Assembly (NCBI GenBank): GCA_934352055.1
Contig: CAKRJY010000014.1
Location: forward strand, 1 to 49,786
Length of the DNA stretch: 49,786 bases
From: an uncultured Lachnospiraceae bacterium
Lineage (GTDB): Bacteria > Bacillota > Clostridia > Lachnospirales > Lachnospiraceae
Direction of reading: 5' to 3'
Part shown: in pieces, positions 17,380-24,334 of the stretch
Layout of the letters: every line of letters starts with the position of its first letter
Position numbering within the stretch: the first letter of the stretch is position 1
Notes under the pieces: model-generated
Databases searched by the model: none
Told to the model about the DNA's origin: nothing
Seen by the model: only the letters and a program-made list of their open reading frames with translations
Translations under genes and position numbers: made by a program

Positions 17380-18268
17380 GAAGAAAACTATAATATCAAA
17401 ACAATTAGCCCGCTTTCGCGGATGGATTCAAGCCATTGCAACACTATTTACCAACATCCATATCCCAAATTTTTGGAAAGGTAAAATATATCAAGGCAAT
17501 GGTAAAACCGTATGTGTACCAGGATTAAACTGTTACTCCTGCCCTGCAGCCTCTGGCGCCTGCCCTATTGGTGCATTTCAGGCTGTCGTCGGATCATCAA
17601 AATTTAAATTTTCCTATTATATCACCGGATTTTTCATTTTACTCGGTGTTACACTCGGAAGATTTATTTGTGGCTTCCTTTGCCCGTTTGGATGGTTCCA
17701 GGATTTACTTCATAAAATCCCGGGCAAGAAGTTTTCTACAGAAAAGCTGAAACCTTTGCGGTATCTCAAATATGTCATCCTGGTCGTTTTCGTTATCCTC
17801 CTTCCAATGTTAGTAACGAACGCGCTTGGCATGGGAGACCCGTTCTTCTGTAAGTATATATGCCCACAGGGTGTTTTAGAAGGAGCCATTCCTTTATCCC
17901 TTGGCAATGCCGCAATCCGGTCAGCACTTGGCAAGCTATTTTCATTTAAAAGCCTTATATTAATTACCGTTATCGTATTGAGCATTTTGTTTTACAGACC
18001 TTTCTGTAAATGGATTTGCCCACTGGGTGCTATTTATTCCTTATTCAATAAGATTTCCTTCCTCAGCATTCAGGTAGATGATGATAAATGTGTTGGCTGT
18101 AAACAATGTACAACAGCCTGCAAAATGGATGTAAATGTTTTAGAAAGCCCGAACCATGCGGAATGTATCCGCTGCGGCGCTTGTATAAAAGCATGTCCAA
18201 AAGATGCTATCCATTACCAGTTTATGGGAAAAGAAATGGGTAACCATAAGAAACAAGATAAACAATAA
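17372..18268 (+). CDS. NapH/NosR-like membrane 4Fe-4S protein
   Basis: A 298-residue membrane iron-sulfur protein with about four to five hydrophobic segments. Cysteine groups are CYSCPAASGACPIG near residues 55-68, CGFLCPFGW and CKYICPQG and CKWICPLG (paired CxxxCP motifs as in NapH/NosR), and two classic ferredoxin 4Fe-4S motifs at the C-terminus (CVGCKQCTTACK and CIRCGACIKACP). Such proteins move electrons across or along the membrane. It starts with TTG inside the end of the CXXC peptide gene and is followed 37 bases later by a TlpA-like lipoprotein, suggesting delivery of electrons to extracellular thiols. Confidence 0.9.
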   Translation: MDKKKTIISKQLARFRGWIQAIATLFTNIHIPNFWKGKIYQGNGKTVCVPGLNCYSCPAASGACPIGAFQAVVGSSKFKFSYYITGFFILLGVTLGRFICGFLCPFGWFQDLLHKIPGKKFSTEKLKPLRYLKYVILVVFVILLPMLVTNALGMGDPFFCKYICPQGVLEGAIPLSLGNAAIRSALGKLFSFKSLILITVIVLSILFYRPFCKWICPLGAIYSLFNKISFLSIQVDDDKCVGCKQCTTACKMDVNVLESPNHAECIRCGACIKACPKDAIHYQFMGKEMGNHKKQDKQ

Positions 18269-18305
18269 AAATTAAAATATAATATAACCAAAGGAGATTA
18301 TTACT

Positions 18306-19208
18306 ATGAAAACAAGAAGAAACATGATTGCAATCCTCACACTCTGTGCAGCTTTATCACTTACCGCCTGTGGTGGCAATAACGCCGGAAATAAAACAGC
18401 AGATGCTGATACCAAAACAGAGACAAATGCATCATCCAGCAGCTCAGACGACGAATTAAACAAATTGTATGAGCAGGAAAACCAGTTTTTCGCAGATCAC
18501 AAAGAAGTATGGGACAAGGCTTTTCTCATGATGAAAAAGAGTTCTGCAGATCCAAGTGGAAATTACGCTGATTATTTAGCAGAAGTCATTGACTCCAACA
18601 AGGATTCCTTTACAGAAGATGAACTCAAAACCTTACATGAAGATATCGAAGCTATCCGTAAAATTGAAGAAAAAATCGCAAAATTAGAGAAAGAGTCGAG
18701 TGCTTCCTCTTCTAAGTCTGATAGTAAATCCGATGATGCCAGTCCTTTCCATGATTTTGCAGGAAAAGACTTAGATGGCAACGAAGTTGATGAAACACTC
18801 TTCTCTAAAAATGCTGTAACTGTATTAAACTTCTGGTTTACCGGATGTAAGCCTTGTGTAGCAGAGTTATCTAAGCTCAATGACTTAAATGAAGAAATCA
18901 AGTCTATGGGCGGCGAAGTTGTTGGTATCAACACAGAAACATTCGATGATAACGAAACTGCAATCGCAGAAGCAAAGAAGATTCTGAAGAAGCAGGGCGC
19001 TGCTTACCGCAACATTTCCATTGCTTCCGATTCTGATGCTGGTCAGTATGCTTCTACTATCATGGCTTTTCCTACCACGATTCTTGTAGATCGAAACGGA
19101 AACATTGTTGGAGAGCCTATGCTTGGAGGCATTGATAACAAGGAAAATTACGATAGCCTGATGAAACAGATTCAATCTGTTATCGACGCAGACAAAGCCT
19201 CAAAATAA
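18306..19208 (+). CDS. TlpA/redoxin family thiol-disulfide lipoprotein
   Basis: A 300-residue lipoprotein (lipobox cysteine C22, LTACGG). Residues 25-145 form a Ser/Asp-rich linker and a helical region rich in Lys/Glu that I do not recognise. Residues 147-297 form a thioredoxin fold of the TlpA/ResA type with the active site C181-K-P-C184 and the cis-proline motif AFPTTILVD. It would act outside the membrane, reducing disulfides. AAAGGAG lies upstream of the ATG. As last gene of the three-gene set it may receive electrons through the 4Fe-4S membrane protein. The helical insert before the redoxin domain is longer than in ordinary TlpA. Confidence 0.9.
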   Translation: MKTRRNMIAILTLCAALSLTACGGNNAGNKTADADTKTETNASSSSSDDELNKLYEQENQFFADHKEVWDKAFLMMKKSSADPSGNYADYLAEVIDSNKDSFTEDELKTLHEDIEAIRKIEEKIAKLEKESSASSSKSDSKSDDASPFHDFAGKDLDGNEVDETLFSKNAVTVLNFWFTGCKPCVAELSKLNDLNEEIKSMGGEVVGINTETFDDNETAIAEAKKILKKQGAAYRNISIASDSDAGQYASTIMAFPTTILVDRNGNIVGEPMLGGIDNKENYDSLMKQIQSVIDADKASK

Positions 19209-19217
19209 AAAAATTCA

Positions 19218-19246
19218 TTGACATACTGAAGCAATGTGAGTATTAT
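19218..19246 (+). promoter_or_regulatory. Promoter of the T-box/trpB transcript
   Basis: A perfect TTGACA, a 17-base spacer and TATTAT lie ten bases after the stop of the redoxin gene. Transcription would begin near 19253, at the base of the T-box. Confidence 0.85.
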
Positions 19247-19252
19247 GTATAT

Positions 19253-19560
19253 TAATTTAATAAACGAAACCGTTGACGTGGAGATAACGGCAATGATGCC
19301 TTTACAGAGAGCCCATGTTGCTGAGAGTCGGGTGAGAAACAAGTTGTCAAATGGACCACTGAGGGTGCAGTGAAATGGAATATTTCCAGAGTATTCTGCA
19401 ACGTGTTGGCATACGTCAGTTGCCGGGGATATGTTGGTATCCTGCTAAGCGCATGGGTCATACCGTGAATCAAGGTGGCACCGCGGATAGTGCTTGTATT
19501 ATATTTGAATCTATTCGTCCTTGACAGAGTCTATATTTCTGTCAGGGACTTTTTCTTTTT
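19253..19560 (+). promoter_or_regulatory. Tryptophan T-box riboswitch
   Basis: The conserved T-box element AAGGTGGCACCGCG lies at 19472-19485, with AGAGAG and distal-loop-like features of Stem I at about 19295-19330. In the proposed specifier loop the pattern GAAA-TGG-A places a TGG (Trp) codon at 19376-19378. The terminator stem (19517-19527 with 19539-19549, 11 pairs including one G-U) is followed by TTTTTCTTTTT. Uncharged tRNA-Trp would stabilise the antiterminator and allow trpB transcription. The T-box call is firm. The Trp specifier rests on the codon position and the downstream gene. Confidence 0.93.
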
Positions 19561-19625
19561 ATAAAGTTTCTTTGACGTGAAATATAAGTCTAAGAAGCTT
19601 TTTTCTTTTTTAGGAGGTAAATGAA

Positions 19626-19685
19626 ATGATAATGCGCAGGTGGCGCGCTGTGCGCCTGATATGTAAAACCAGACAAATACTGTAA
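19626..19685 (+). CDS. Putative 19-residue leader peptide with a Trp codon
   Basis: An ATG stands eight bases after an excellent AGGAGG site and opens a frame encoding MIMRRWRAVRLICKTRQIL, with one Trp and six basic residues. The Trp codon lies at the foot of a GC-rich hairpin (GGCGC-GCTGT-GCGCC, 19642-19656). It lies between the T-box terminator and trpB and ends 39 bases before the trpB start. By analogy with the Bacillus rtpA leader, which combines a T-box with a Trp leader peptide, it could add translational sensing. No function is proven. Confidence 0.5.
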   Translation: MIMRRWRAVRLICKTRQIL

Positions 19686-19724
19686 CTTTAACAAAAAATA
19701 TATTTATCTTTGGAGGAATTGACA

Positions 19725-20945
19725 ATGAATTTTAATCATATTGAATTTGATACCTATTTTAAAAACTATCCTGACAATAATGGCTACTTCGGCAAGTATG
19801 GTGGTTCTTATATTCCACCGGAATTACAGACCGCAATGGACGAAATTAGTGACGCCTATCAGACCATATGTAAATCCCGAAAATTTATCAGTGAACTCCG
19901 CCGCATCCGCAAAGAGTTCCAAGGCAGACCAACTCCTATTTCCCACCTCGCAAGATTGTCGGATAAGATTGATACCGGTGTTCAGCTTTACGTAAAACGA
20001 GAGGATTTAAATCACACCGGTGCACACAAACTAAACCATTGTATGGGTGAAGCACTACTTGCCAAGTATATGGGAAAGAAAAAAGTAATCGCCGAAACCG
20101 GTGCCGGTCAACATGGTGTTGCTCTTGCAACAGCTGCTGCATATTTTGGATTGGAATGCGACATATATATGGGATCTGTCGATATAAAAAAGCAGGCTCC
20201 TAACGTAGCGAGAATGAAGATTCTTGGTGCAAGGGTGATTGAGGTCACAGATGGTCTTGCAACATTAAAAGAAGCTGTAGATGCTGCTTTTAACGCTTAT
20301 TGCAATGAGTACAAAGATGCCATTTACTGTATTGGCTCCGTCGTCGGACCACATCCATTCCCAATGATGGTACGCGATTTCCAAAGTATTGTCGGCATTG
20401 AAGCAAGAGAGCAATTTCTCGACATGACAGGGGAACTCCCTGATGCCGTTATTGCCTGTGTAGGTGGTGGTTCTAACGCAATGGGCTTATTCTCTGGTTT
20501 CCTAAATGACCCTGTTGACATTTACGGTGTAGAACCTCTCGGCAGAGGCATCAAAATGGGCGATCACGCCGCAAGTCTGACTTACGGTGAAGAAGGCATT
20601 ATGCATGGATTTAACAGCATTATGTTAAAAGATGAAAATGGCGATCCTGCTCCTGTATACTCTGTAGCCAGTGGTCTGGATTATCCATCCTGCGGTCCTG
20701 AACACGCCTTCCTGCACGATATCGGCAGAGTAAAATACGATGTGGTTTCTGATGATGAGACAATTGATGCCTTTTTTGAACTGTCCCGCATGGAAGGAAT
20801 TATTCCTGCCATTGAAAGTTCTCATGCTGTTGCTTATGGTATAAAACTAGCAAAAACTATGGGAAAAGGTTCTCTGCTTATTAATCTTTCCGGCAGAGGT
20901 GATAAAGATATGGATTATATTATAGAAAAATATGGTATTAGATAA
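19725..20945 (+). CDS. trpB: Tryptophan synthase beta chain, stand-alone
   Basis: A 406-residue PLP enzyme that condenses indole with serine to give tryptophan. The KYGGSYIPPEL start, the RREDLNHTGAHKLN motif with the PLP lysine K102, the ETGAGQHG loop, the GGGSNA phosphate-binding loop and the SGRGDKDM end are all present. ATG 19725 is chosen because GGAGG lies eight bases upstream; an in-frame TTG 15 bases earlier overlaps that site. No trpA or other trp gene is near: the gene is followed by a terminator and a convergent operon. It may serve indole salvage or pair with a distant trpA. Control is by the Trp T-box. Confidence 0.95.
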   Translation: MNFNHIEFDTYFKNYPDNNGYFGKYGGSYIPPELQTAMDEISDAYQTICKSRKFISELRRIRKEFQGRPTPISHLARLSDKIDTGVQLYVKREDLNHTGAHKLNHCMGEALLAKYMGKKKVIAETGAGQHGVALATAAAYFGLECDIYMGSVDIKKQAPNVARMKILGARVIEVTDGLATLKEAVDAAFNAYCNEYKDAIYCIGSVVGPHPFPMMVRDFQSIVGIEAREQFLDMTGELPDAVIACVGGGSNAMGLFSGFLNDPVDIYGVEPLGRGIKMGDHAASLTYGEEGIMHGFNSIMLKDENGDPAPVYSVASGLDYPSCGPEHAFLHDIGRVKYDVVSDDETIDAFFELSRMEGIIPAIESSHAVAYGIKLAKTMGKGSLLINLSGRGDKDMDYIIEKYGIR

Positions 20946-20967
20946 TTCATTCATAAAGACGTATAAA

Positions 20968-20997
20968 AAGACCATACACCGCATGGTGTATGGTCTT
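20968..20997. terminator. Bidirectional terminator between trpB and rpsR
   Basis: A perfect 13-bp stem (AAGACCATACACC and its complement) with a three-base loop lies between two convergent genes. On the minus strand it is followed by T-rich sequence and on the plus strand by TGTATTT. It probably ends both transcripts. Confidence 0.85.
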
Positions 20998-21027
20998 GTA
21001 TTTGGAATACTATATTATTTACGAATC

Positions 21028-21279
21028 TTATTCGCAAACGTAAGGCATAAGTGCTACGTGACGAGCTCTCTTGATTGCTACAGTTAAAGCTCTCTGATGC
21101 TTAGCGCAGTTACCTGTGATACGACGAGGAAGAATCTTACCTCTCTCTGAGATGTATCTCTTTAACTTTGCTGTATCCTTGTAATCAATCACGTTGTCCT
21201 TACCACAGAATACACAGACTTTCTTTCTTCTGTGCATTGGTCTTCTTCTTGAACCATCTGCTGTCTTATTGTAAGCCAT
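21028..21279 (-). CDS. rpsR: 30S ribosomal protein S18
   Basis: An 83-residue basic protein with the S18 core (KRYISERGKILPRRITGNCAKHQRALTVAIKRARHVALMPY). It binds the 16S central domain with S6. Cysteines in CVFCGKDN and near residues 58 and 82 suggest a zinc-bound form of the protein, as in many Firmicutes. It is the last gene of the rpsF-ssb-rpsR operon. Confidence 0.98.
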   Translation of the reverse strand: MAYNKTADGSRRRPMHRRKKVCVFCGKDNVIDYKDTAKLKRYISERGKILPRRITGNCAKHQRALTVAIKRARHVALMPYVCE

Positions 21280-21300
21280 GACGCTACCTCCTAATTAATA

Positions 21301-21735
21301 CTAGTTGAATGGCAATTCTTCTTCAATGCCATCCGGAATGTTCATAAATCCATCCCCTGCGTTTGTATTCGGTGCCGGAGTTCCCATGTTACCGCCAAAA
21401 CCATTGTTGGCCTGTGCACTTTTACTCTCTGCAAATTCTACACTGTTTGCAACGATTTCCATACCGTAAACCATCTGGCCATCTTTGTTCGTGTAGTTGT
21501 TATTACGCAACTCACCTTGAACTACGATCTTTGTACCTTTGCGAAGATACTTCTCAACAAATTCTGCCTGTTTGCCAAAGGAAACAAGGTTAAAGAAATC
21601 TGCCTCAGGCTGACCTTCCTGTTTAAAACGTCTATCTACGGCAATTGCATATCTTGCGATTGCTGTGTTATTTGCTCCACCGTAACGAACTTCAGGGTCT
21701 CTTGTCAATCGTCCCATCAGAATAATTGTATTCAT
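21301..21735 (-). CDS. ssb: Single-stranded DNA-binding protein
   Basis: A 144-residue SSB with an N-terminal OB fold (MNTIILMGRLTRDPEVRY ... FNLVSFGKQAEFVEKYLRKGTKIVVQGELRN), a Gly/Asn/Pro-rich linker and the acidic tail ending EELPFN that recruits replication and repair proteins. It is somewhat shorter than the 160-178 residues usual for SSB, because of a short linker. It sits between rpsF and rpsR, the standard order in Firmicutes. Confidence 0.97.
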   Translation of the reverse strand: MNTIILMGRLTRDPEVRYGGANNTAIARYAIAVDRRFKQEGQPEADFFNLVSFGKQAEFVEKYLRKGTKIVVQGELRNNNYTNKDGQMVYGMEIVANSVEFAESKSAQANNGFGGNMGTPAPNTNAGDGFMNIPDGIEEELPFN

Positions 21736-21755
21736 ACGATCTCCTTATCTACTAT

Positions 21756-22046
21756 CTATGCCTCGTCTTTTCTGACGCATAAGAAACGAAGAACGTTATC
21801 CATGATACGAATGTTTTCTTCGATCTGAGCAGGTGCTTCAGCTTCAGCTTCGAACTGGATGAAGTAGTAGTAACCTTCGCTCATCTTCTGGATGTCGTAA
21901 GCTAACTTCTTCTTACCCCATTCTTCTACTTCACTGACAACGCCGCCGAAACGGGTAATGTAACCCTGAGCTTTCTCAACGACTGCTGCTCTCGCATCAT
22001 CTTCGATCTTAGCATTAACTACGAGTGCTAATTCATACTTATTCAT
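21756..22046 (-). CDS. rpsF: 30S ribosomal protein S6
   Basis: A 96-residue protein matching S6 (MNKYELALVVNAKIEDDARAAVVEKAQGYI start and the WGKKKLAYDIQKMSEGYYYFIQFEA core). It pairs with S18 in the 30S subunit. It is the first gene of the operon and starts after AAAAGGAGG. The C-terminus is short compared with species that carry a polyglutamate-type tail. Confidence 0.97.
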   Translation of the reverse strand: MNKYELALVVNAKIEDDARAAVVEKAQGYITRFGGVVSEVEEWGKKKLAYDIQKMSEGYYYFIQFEAEAEAPAQIEENIRIMDNVLRFLCVRKDEA

Positions 22047-22074
22047 GCGATTTTACCTCCTTTTGGTCTTTTGG

Positions 22075-22099
22075 CCTTGCCTGTTGTGGCAAAGCAAGG
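22075..22099 (-). promoter_or_regulatory. Hairpin in the rpsF leader, possible S6:S18 binding site
   Basis: In the leader of rpsF, CCTT/AAGG and GCC/GGC pair across a short asymmetric bulge, with ACAACA in the loop. S6:S18 autoregulatory hairpins occur at this place in many bacteria, but the conserved CCG bulge is not clear here. The link is by position only. Confidence 0.35.
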
Positions 22100-22124
22100 A
22101 TATTTTTATATATCACGAATTAAG

Positions 22125-22153
22125 ATAATACCATGATTTTCGCCTATTTTCAA
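22125..22153 (-). promoter_or_regulatory. Promoter of rpsF-ssb-rpsR
   Basis: TTGAAA, a 17-base spacer and TATTAT on the minus strand lie about 80 bases ahead of rpsF, just past the end of the DUF951 gene. Confidence 0.8.
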
Positions 22154-22169
22154 GTGTTTTCTTATTTTT

Positions 22170-22367
22170 TTACAAATTTTCCCGTTCCACTTTTTTGCAG
22201 GCTTTTGTTACCTTTGTCCGCGGCATCATCATCTGGTGTCCGCAGCCCAGACATTCCAGACGAAAATCTGCGCCTACACGAAGCAAACGAAACCGTTCAC
22301 TTCCACAAGGATGTTTCTTTTTCATTGTGACAATGTCATTTACCTGAAAATCCCATTTTTGTTCCAT
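22170..22367 (-). CDS. DUF951 family protein
   Basis: A 65-residue protein with the DUF951 pattern: VNDIVTMKKKHPCGSERFRLLRVGAD, then CLGCGHQMMMPR. The HPCG and CLGC cysteines suggest a small metal-binding fold. The family is widespread in Firmicutes, often near rpsF and parB-type genes, and has no known role. It lies between tRNA-fMet and the rpsF promoter on the same strand. The 3' end carries extra lysines (KVTKACKKVERENL). Confidence 0.88.
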   Translation of the reverse strand: MEQKWDFQVNDIVTMKKKHPCGSERFRLLRVGADFRLECLGCGHQMMMPRTKVTKACKKVERENL

Positions 22368-22400
22368 TTCCCATGTTTCCTTTCGTGTGATTCGTATAAA

Positions 22401-22432
22401 TCAAAAGGAGACACCCCATCTAGATGTCTCCT
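22401..22432 (-). terminator. Terminator after tRNA-fMet
   Basis: An 8-bp stem (AGGAGACA/TGTCTCCT) is followed on the minus strand by TTTTGATTT. It lies eight bases beyond the tRNA 3' end and ahead of the DUF951 gene. Confidence 0.75.
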
Positions 22433-22439
22433 GAATAAA

Positions 22440-22513
22440 TTGCGGGAATAGGATTTGAACCTATGACCTCCGGGTTATGAGCCCGGCGAGCTTCCAGACT
22501 GCTCCATCCCGCG
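22440..22513 (-). tRNA. tRNA-fMet (initiator), anticodon CAT
   Basis: A 74-base cloverleaf with the initiator signs: a C1-A72 mismatch at the end of the acceptor stem, three consecutive G-C pairs in the anticodon stem next to the loop (GGG-CTCATAA-CCC), and the T loop TTCAAAT. The CCA end is not encoded. A terminator follows directly. Confidence 0.95.
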
Positions 22514-22561
22514 TCAACATTATTATTATAGGCTTGTTATACCGGATTGTCAAATTCAGCC

Positions 22562-23029
22562 CTATATAAGCTTTTGCATAAGCATACATGTAATCGCTGC
22601 TACTACTCCACCAAGCAGCATCCCAACGATAATTTCTGGTATGGTATGCCCCATCTTTTCCCGCAGCGGCTTTTCATTCAATGGCTGCTTTCCTTCTGCC
22701 TGATCTCGCTTTGCAAGACGATTTAAGACTTGTGCCTCACGCCCTGTCTCCATACGTACCCCTGCTGCATCGTAAATCACAATAATGGCAAAGAACATAG
22801 CCATTACAAAAGGAAAGCCTCCTACGCCTTCTACGATAGCCGTAGACACAACAAGTCCTGTTACCGTTGCTGAATGAGAACTTGGCATACCACCACTTCC
22901 CGTCAGGCGTTCCACCGAGAAACCATTTTTCATTGTATCAAAAAGAACTTTTAAAAATTGTGCTACAAACCATGCTGCAGCCGTTGCAACCAGAATACGA
23001 TTTGTAACCAGATCCATGATTATATTCAT
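22562..23029 (-). CDS. DUF212 divergent PAP2 family membrane protein
   Basis: A 155-residue membrane protein of the YuiD/DUF212 family, a divergent branch of PAP2 acid phosphatases. It shows GGMPSSHSATVTGL (residues 46-59), YDAAGVRMETG and the GHTIPEIIVG motif near residue 128. About four hydrophobic segments are visible. Members are suspected of lipid phosphatase activity, but no substrate is established. It lies downstream of the spm pair by about 80 bases on the same strand. Confidence 0.9.
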   Translation of the reverse strand: MNIIMDLVTNRILVATAAAWFVAQFLKVLFDTMKNGFSVERLTGSGGMPSSHSATVTGLVVSTAIVEGVGGFPFVMAMFFAIIVIYDAAGVRMETGREAQVLNRLAKRDQAEGKQPLNEKPLREKMGHTIPEIIVGMLLGGVVAAITCMLMQKLI

Positions 23030-23110
23030 TTGTACGCTTCCTTATCTTCTATATTATTTATGCTTTTAAGTTTCCCTATATTACTACTATTTTCCTTTTT
23101 TGTACAGTTC

Positions 23111-23635
23111 CTATAACATTCGCCCAATCACAACACTTGCCATGATACCTGCTAACATAGCAATAAGCGCACCGGGAAGTGTCCATCTTGTCTTACGAAT
23201 CTCAACACTCATAAAATAAACCGACATGGTATAAAAAATGGTCTCTGTACAGCTTCCCATCAAAGAGACAATCAATCCATTTGTACTATCCGGACCATAT
23301 TCCTTAAAAATGTCAAGCACCAGGCCTGTTGCAGCAGATGAGGAAAACATTTTTGCAATGGCCGCCGGTAAAAGCACGGATGGAAAGAATTCATCCGGTA
23401 TAAATTTTTGCAGCCAGATGCTAAGATCCGTCAAAAACCCTGAGGCACGTAATACGCCAACAGCACACAGCAGTCCAATCAATGTCGGCAGAATGCCAAT
23501 GACCGTATGAAATCCCTCCTCTGCGCCAATCAAAAAATTCTCATATACATTTTGTTTTGCCAATAACGCATGTATAAGGATAACAAATAAAAAAATCGGT
23601 ATGATGGCATCTGATATATATAGAAGAAACCGCAT
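23111..23635 (-). CDS. spmB: Spore maturation protein B
   Basis: A 174-residue membrane protein with the nucleoside-recognition (Gate) domain of SpmB: helices around IPIFLFVILIHALL, GFHTVIGILPTLIGLL and a C-terminal GALIAMLAGIMASVVIG. With SpmA it is needed for dehydration of the spore core in Bacillus and Clostridium. The ATG at 23635 overlaps the TAA of spmA by one base (TAATG) with GAGGG upstream, so I prefer it over a start 54 bases further upstream. This pair is good evidence that the organism makes spores or descends from one that did. Confidence 0.93.
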   Translation of the reverse strand: MRFLLYISDAIIPIFLFVILIHALLAKQNVYENFLIGAEEGFHTVIGILPTLIGLLCAVGVLRASGFLTDLSIWLQKFIPDEFFPSVLLPAAIAKMFSSSAATGLVLDIFKEYGPDSTNGLIVSLMGSCTETIFYTMSVYFMSVEIRKTRWTLPGALIAMLAGIMASVVIGRML

Positions 23636-24219
23636 TATTTCGCCCTCTGCTTTCCACATGCTATTTTGCAAAATAGGATAGCAACACACGTACTGATCGT
23701 CGTTGCTAAAATTGCCGGACCTGTGATCCCAGACGGATTTGCCGACCCATACTGGCTCCGATACGCAATCATATTAACCGGTATCAATTGTAACGACGAT
23801 ATATTCAAAACCAGAAATGTACACATTTCCTGACTCGCAACACCTTCTTTTTCTTTGCTGATCCTTTTTAATTCCTGCATAGCACGAAGTCCCGCCGGTG
23901 TTGCCGCCCAGCCAAGGCCAAAAATATTTGCAATAAAGTTTGTCGCAATATACTCTTTTGCCTTTTCTTCCTGCTTCAAAGATGGAAACAGGAAGAAAAG
24001 AACCGGCTCCAGCCGTCGCGCAAGCGCCTGCAACAGACCGCTTTTTTGTGCAATATGCATCATTCCCATCCAAAAGCACATAACACCCATCAGGGTAATA
24101 CAAAGAGAAACAGCTTCTTTTGCAGAGGACAGCACAGCTTCTGTAACAGCTGCCATCTCTCCCCGTAAGCCTCCATATACAATTCCAAGAAGCATCATTG
24201 ACGCCCAAAGATAATTCAT
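23635..24219 (-). CDS. spmA: Spore maturation protein A
   Basis: A 194-residue membrane protein of the SpmA/Gate family, with helices at MNYLWASMMLLGIVYG, AVSLCITLMGVMCFWMGMM and the conserved FIANIFGLGWAATPAGL segment. It works with SpmB in spore maturation. ATG 24219 is chosen because GATGGAG lies five bases upstream; an in-frame ATG eight codons earlier has no ribosome site. Confidence 0.93.
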   Translation of the reverse strand: MNYLWASMMLLGIVYGGLRGEMAAVTEAVLSSAKEAVSLCITLMGVMCFWMGMMHIAQKSGLLQALARRLEPVLFFLFPSLKQEEKAKEYIATNFIANIFGLGWAATPAGLRAMQELKRISKEKEGVASQEMCTFLVLNISSLQLIPVNMIAYRSQYGSANPSGITGPAILATTISTCVAILFCKIACGKQRAK

Positions 24220-24334
24220 TATGACTCCATCTCTTTTTTTCATATGTATGATTTCTGATAAAAAACTATGCCTCTCATCATATATTTCTTAATAGTACAT
24301 ACACTGTAACTATGAAATTTCTCCGGAGGCATAT

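Noticed and set aside
23111..23689. A longer spmB start with 18 extra residues
   Set aside because: The extension has no ribosome site and runs back into spmA, whereas the TAATG junction is the usual coupled start.
17300..24200. Similarity of YGxxRGE in the CXXC peptide and YGGLRGE in SpmA
   Set aside because: A short match in hydrophobic segments; no further alignment, probably chance.
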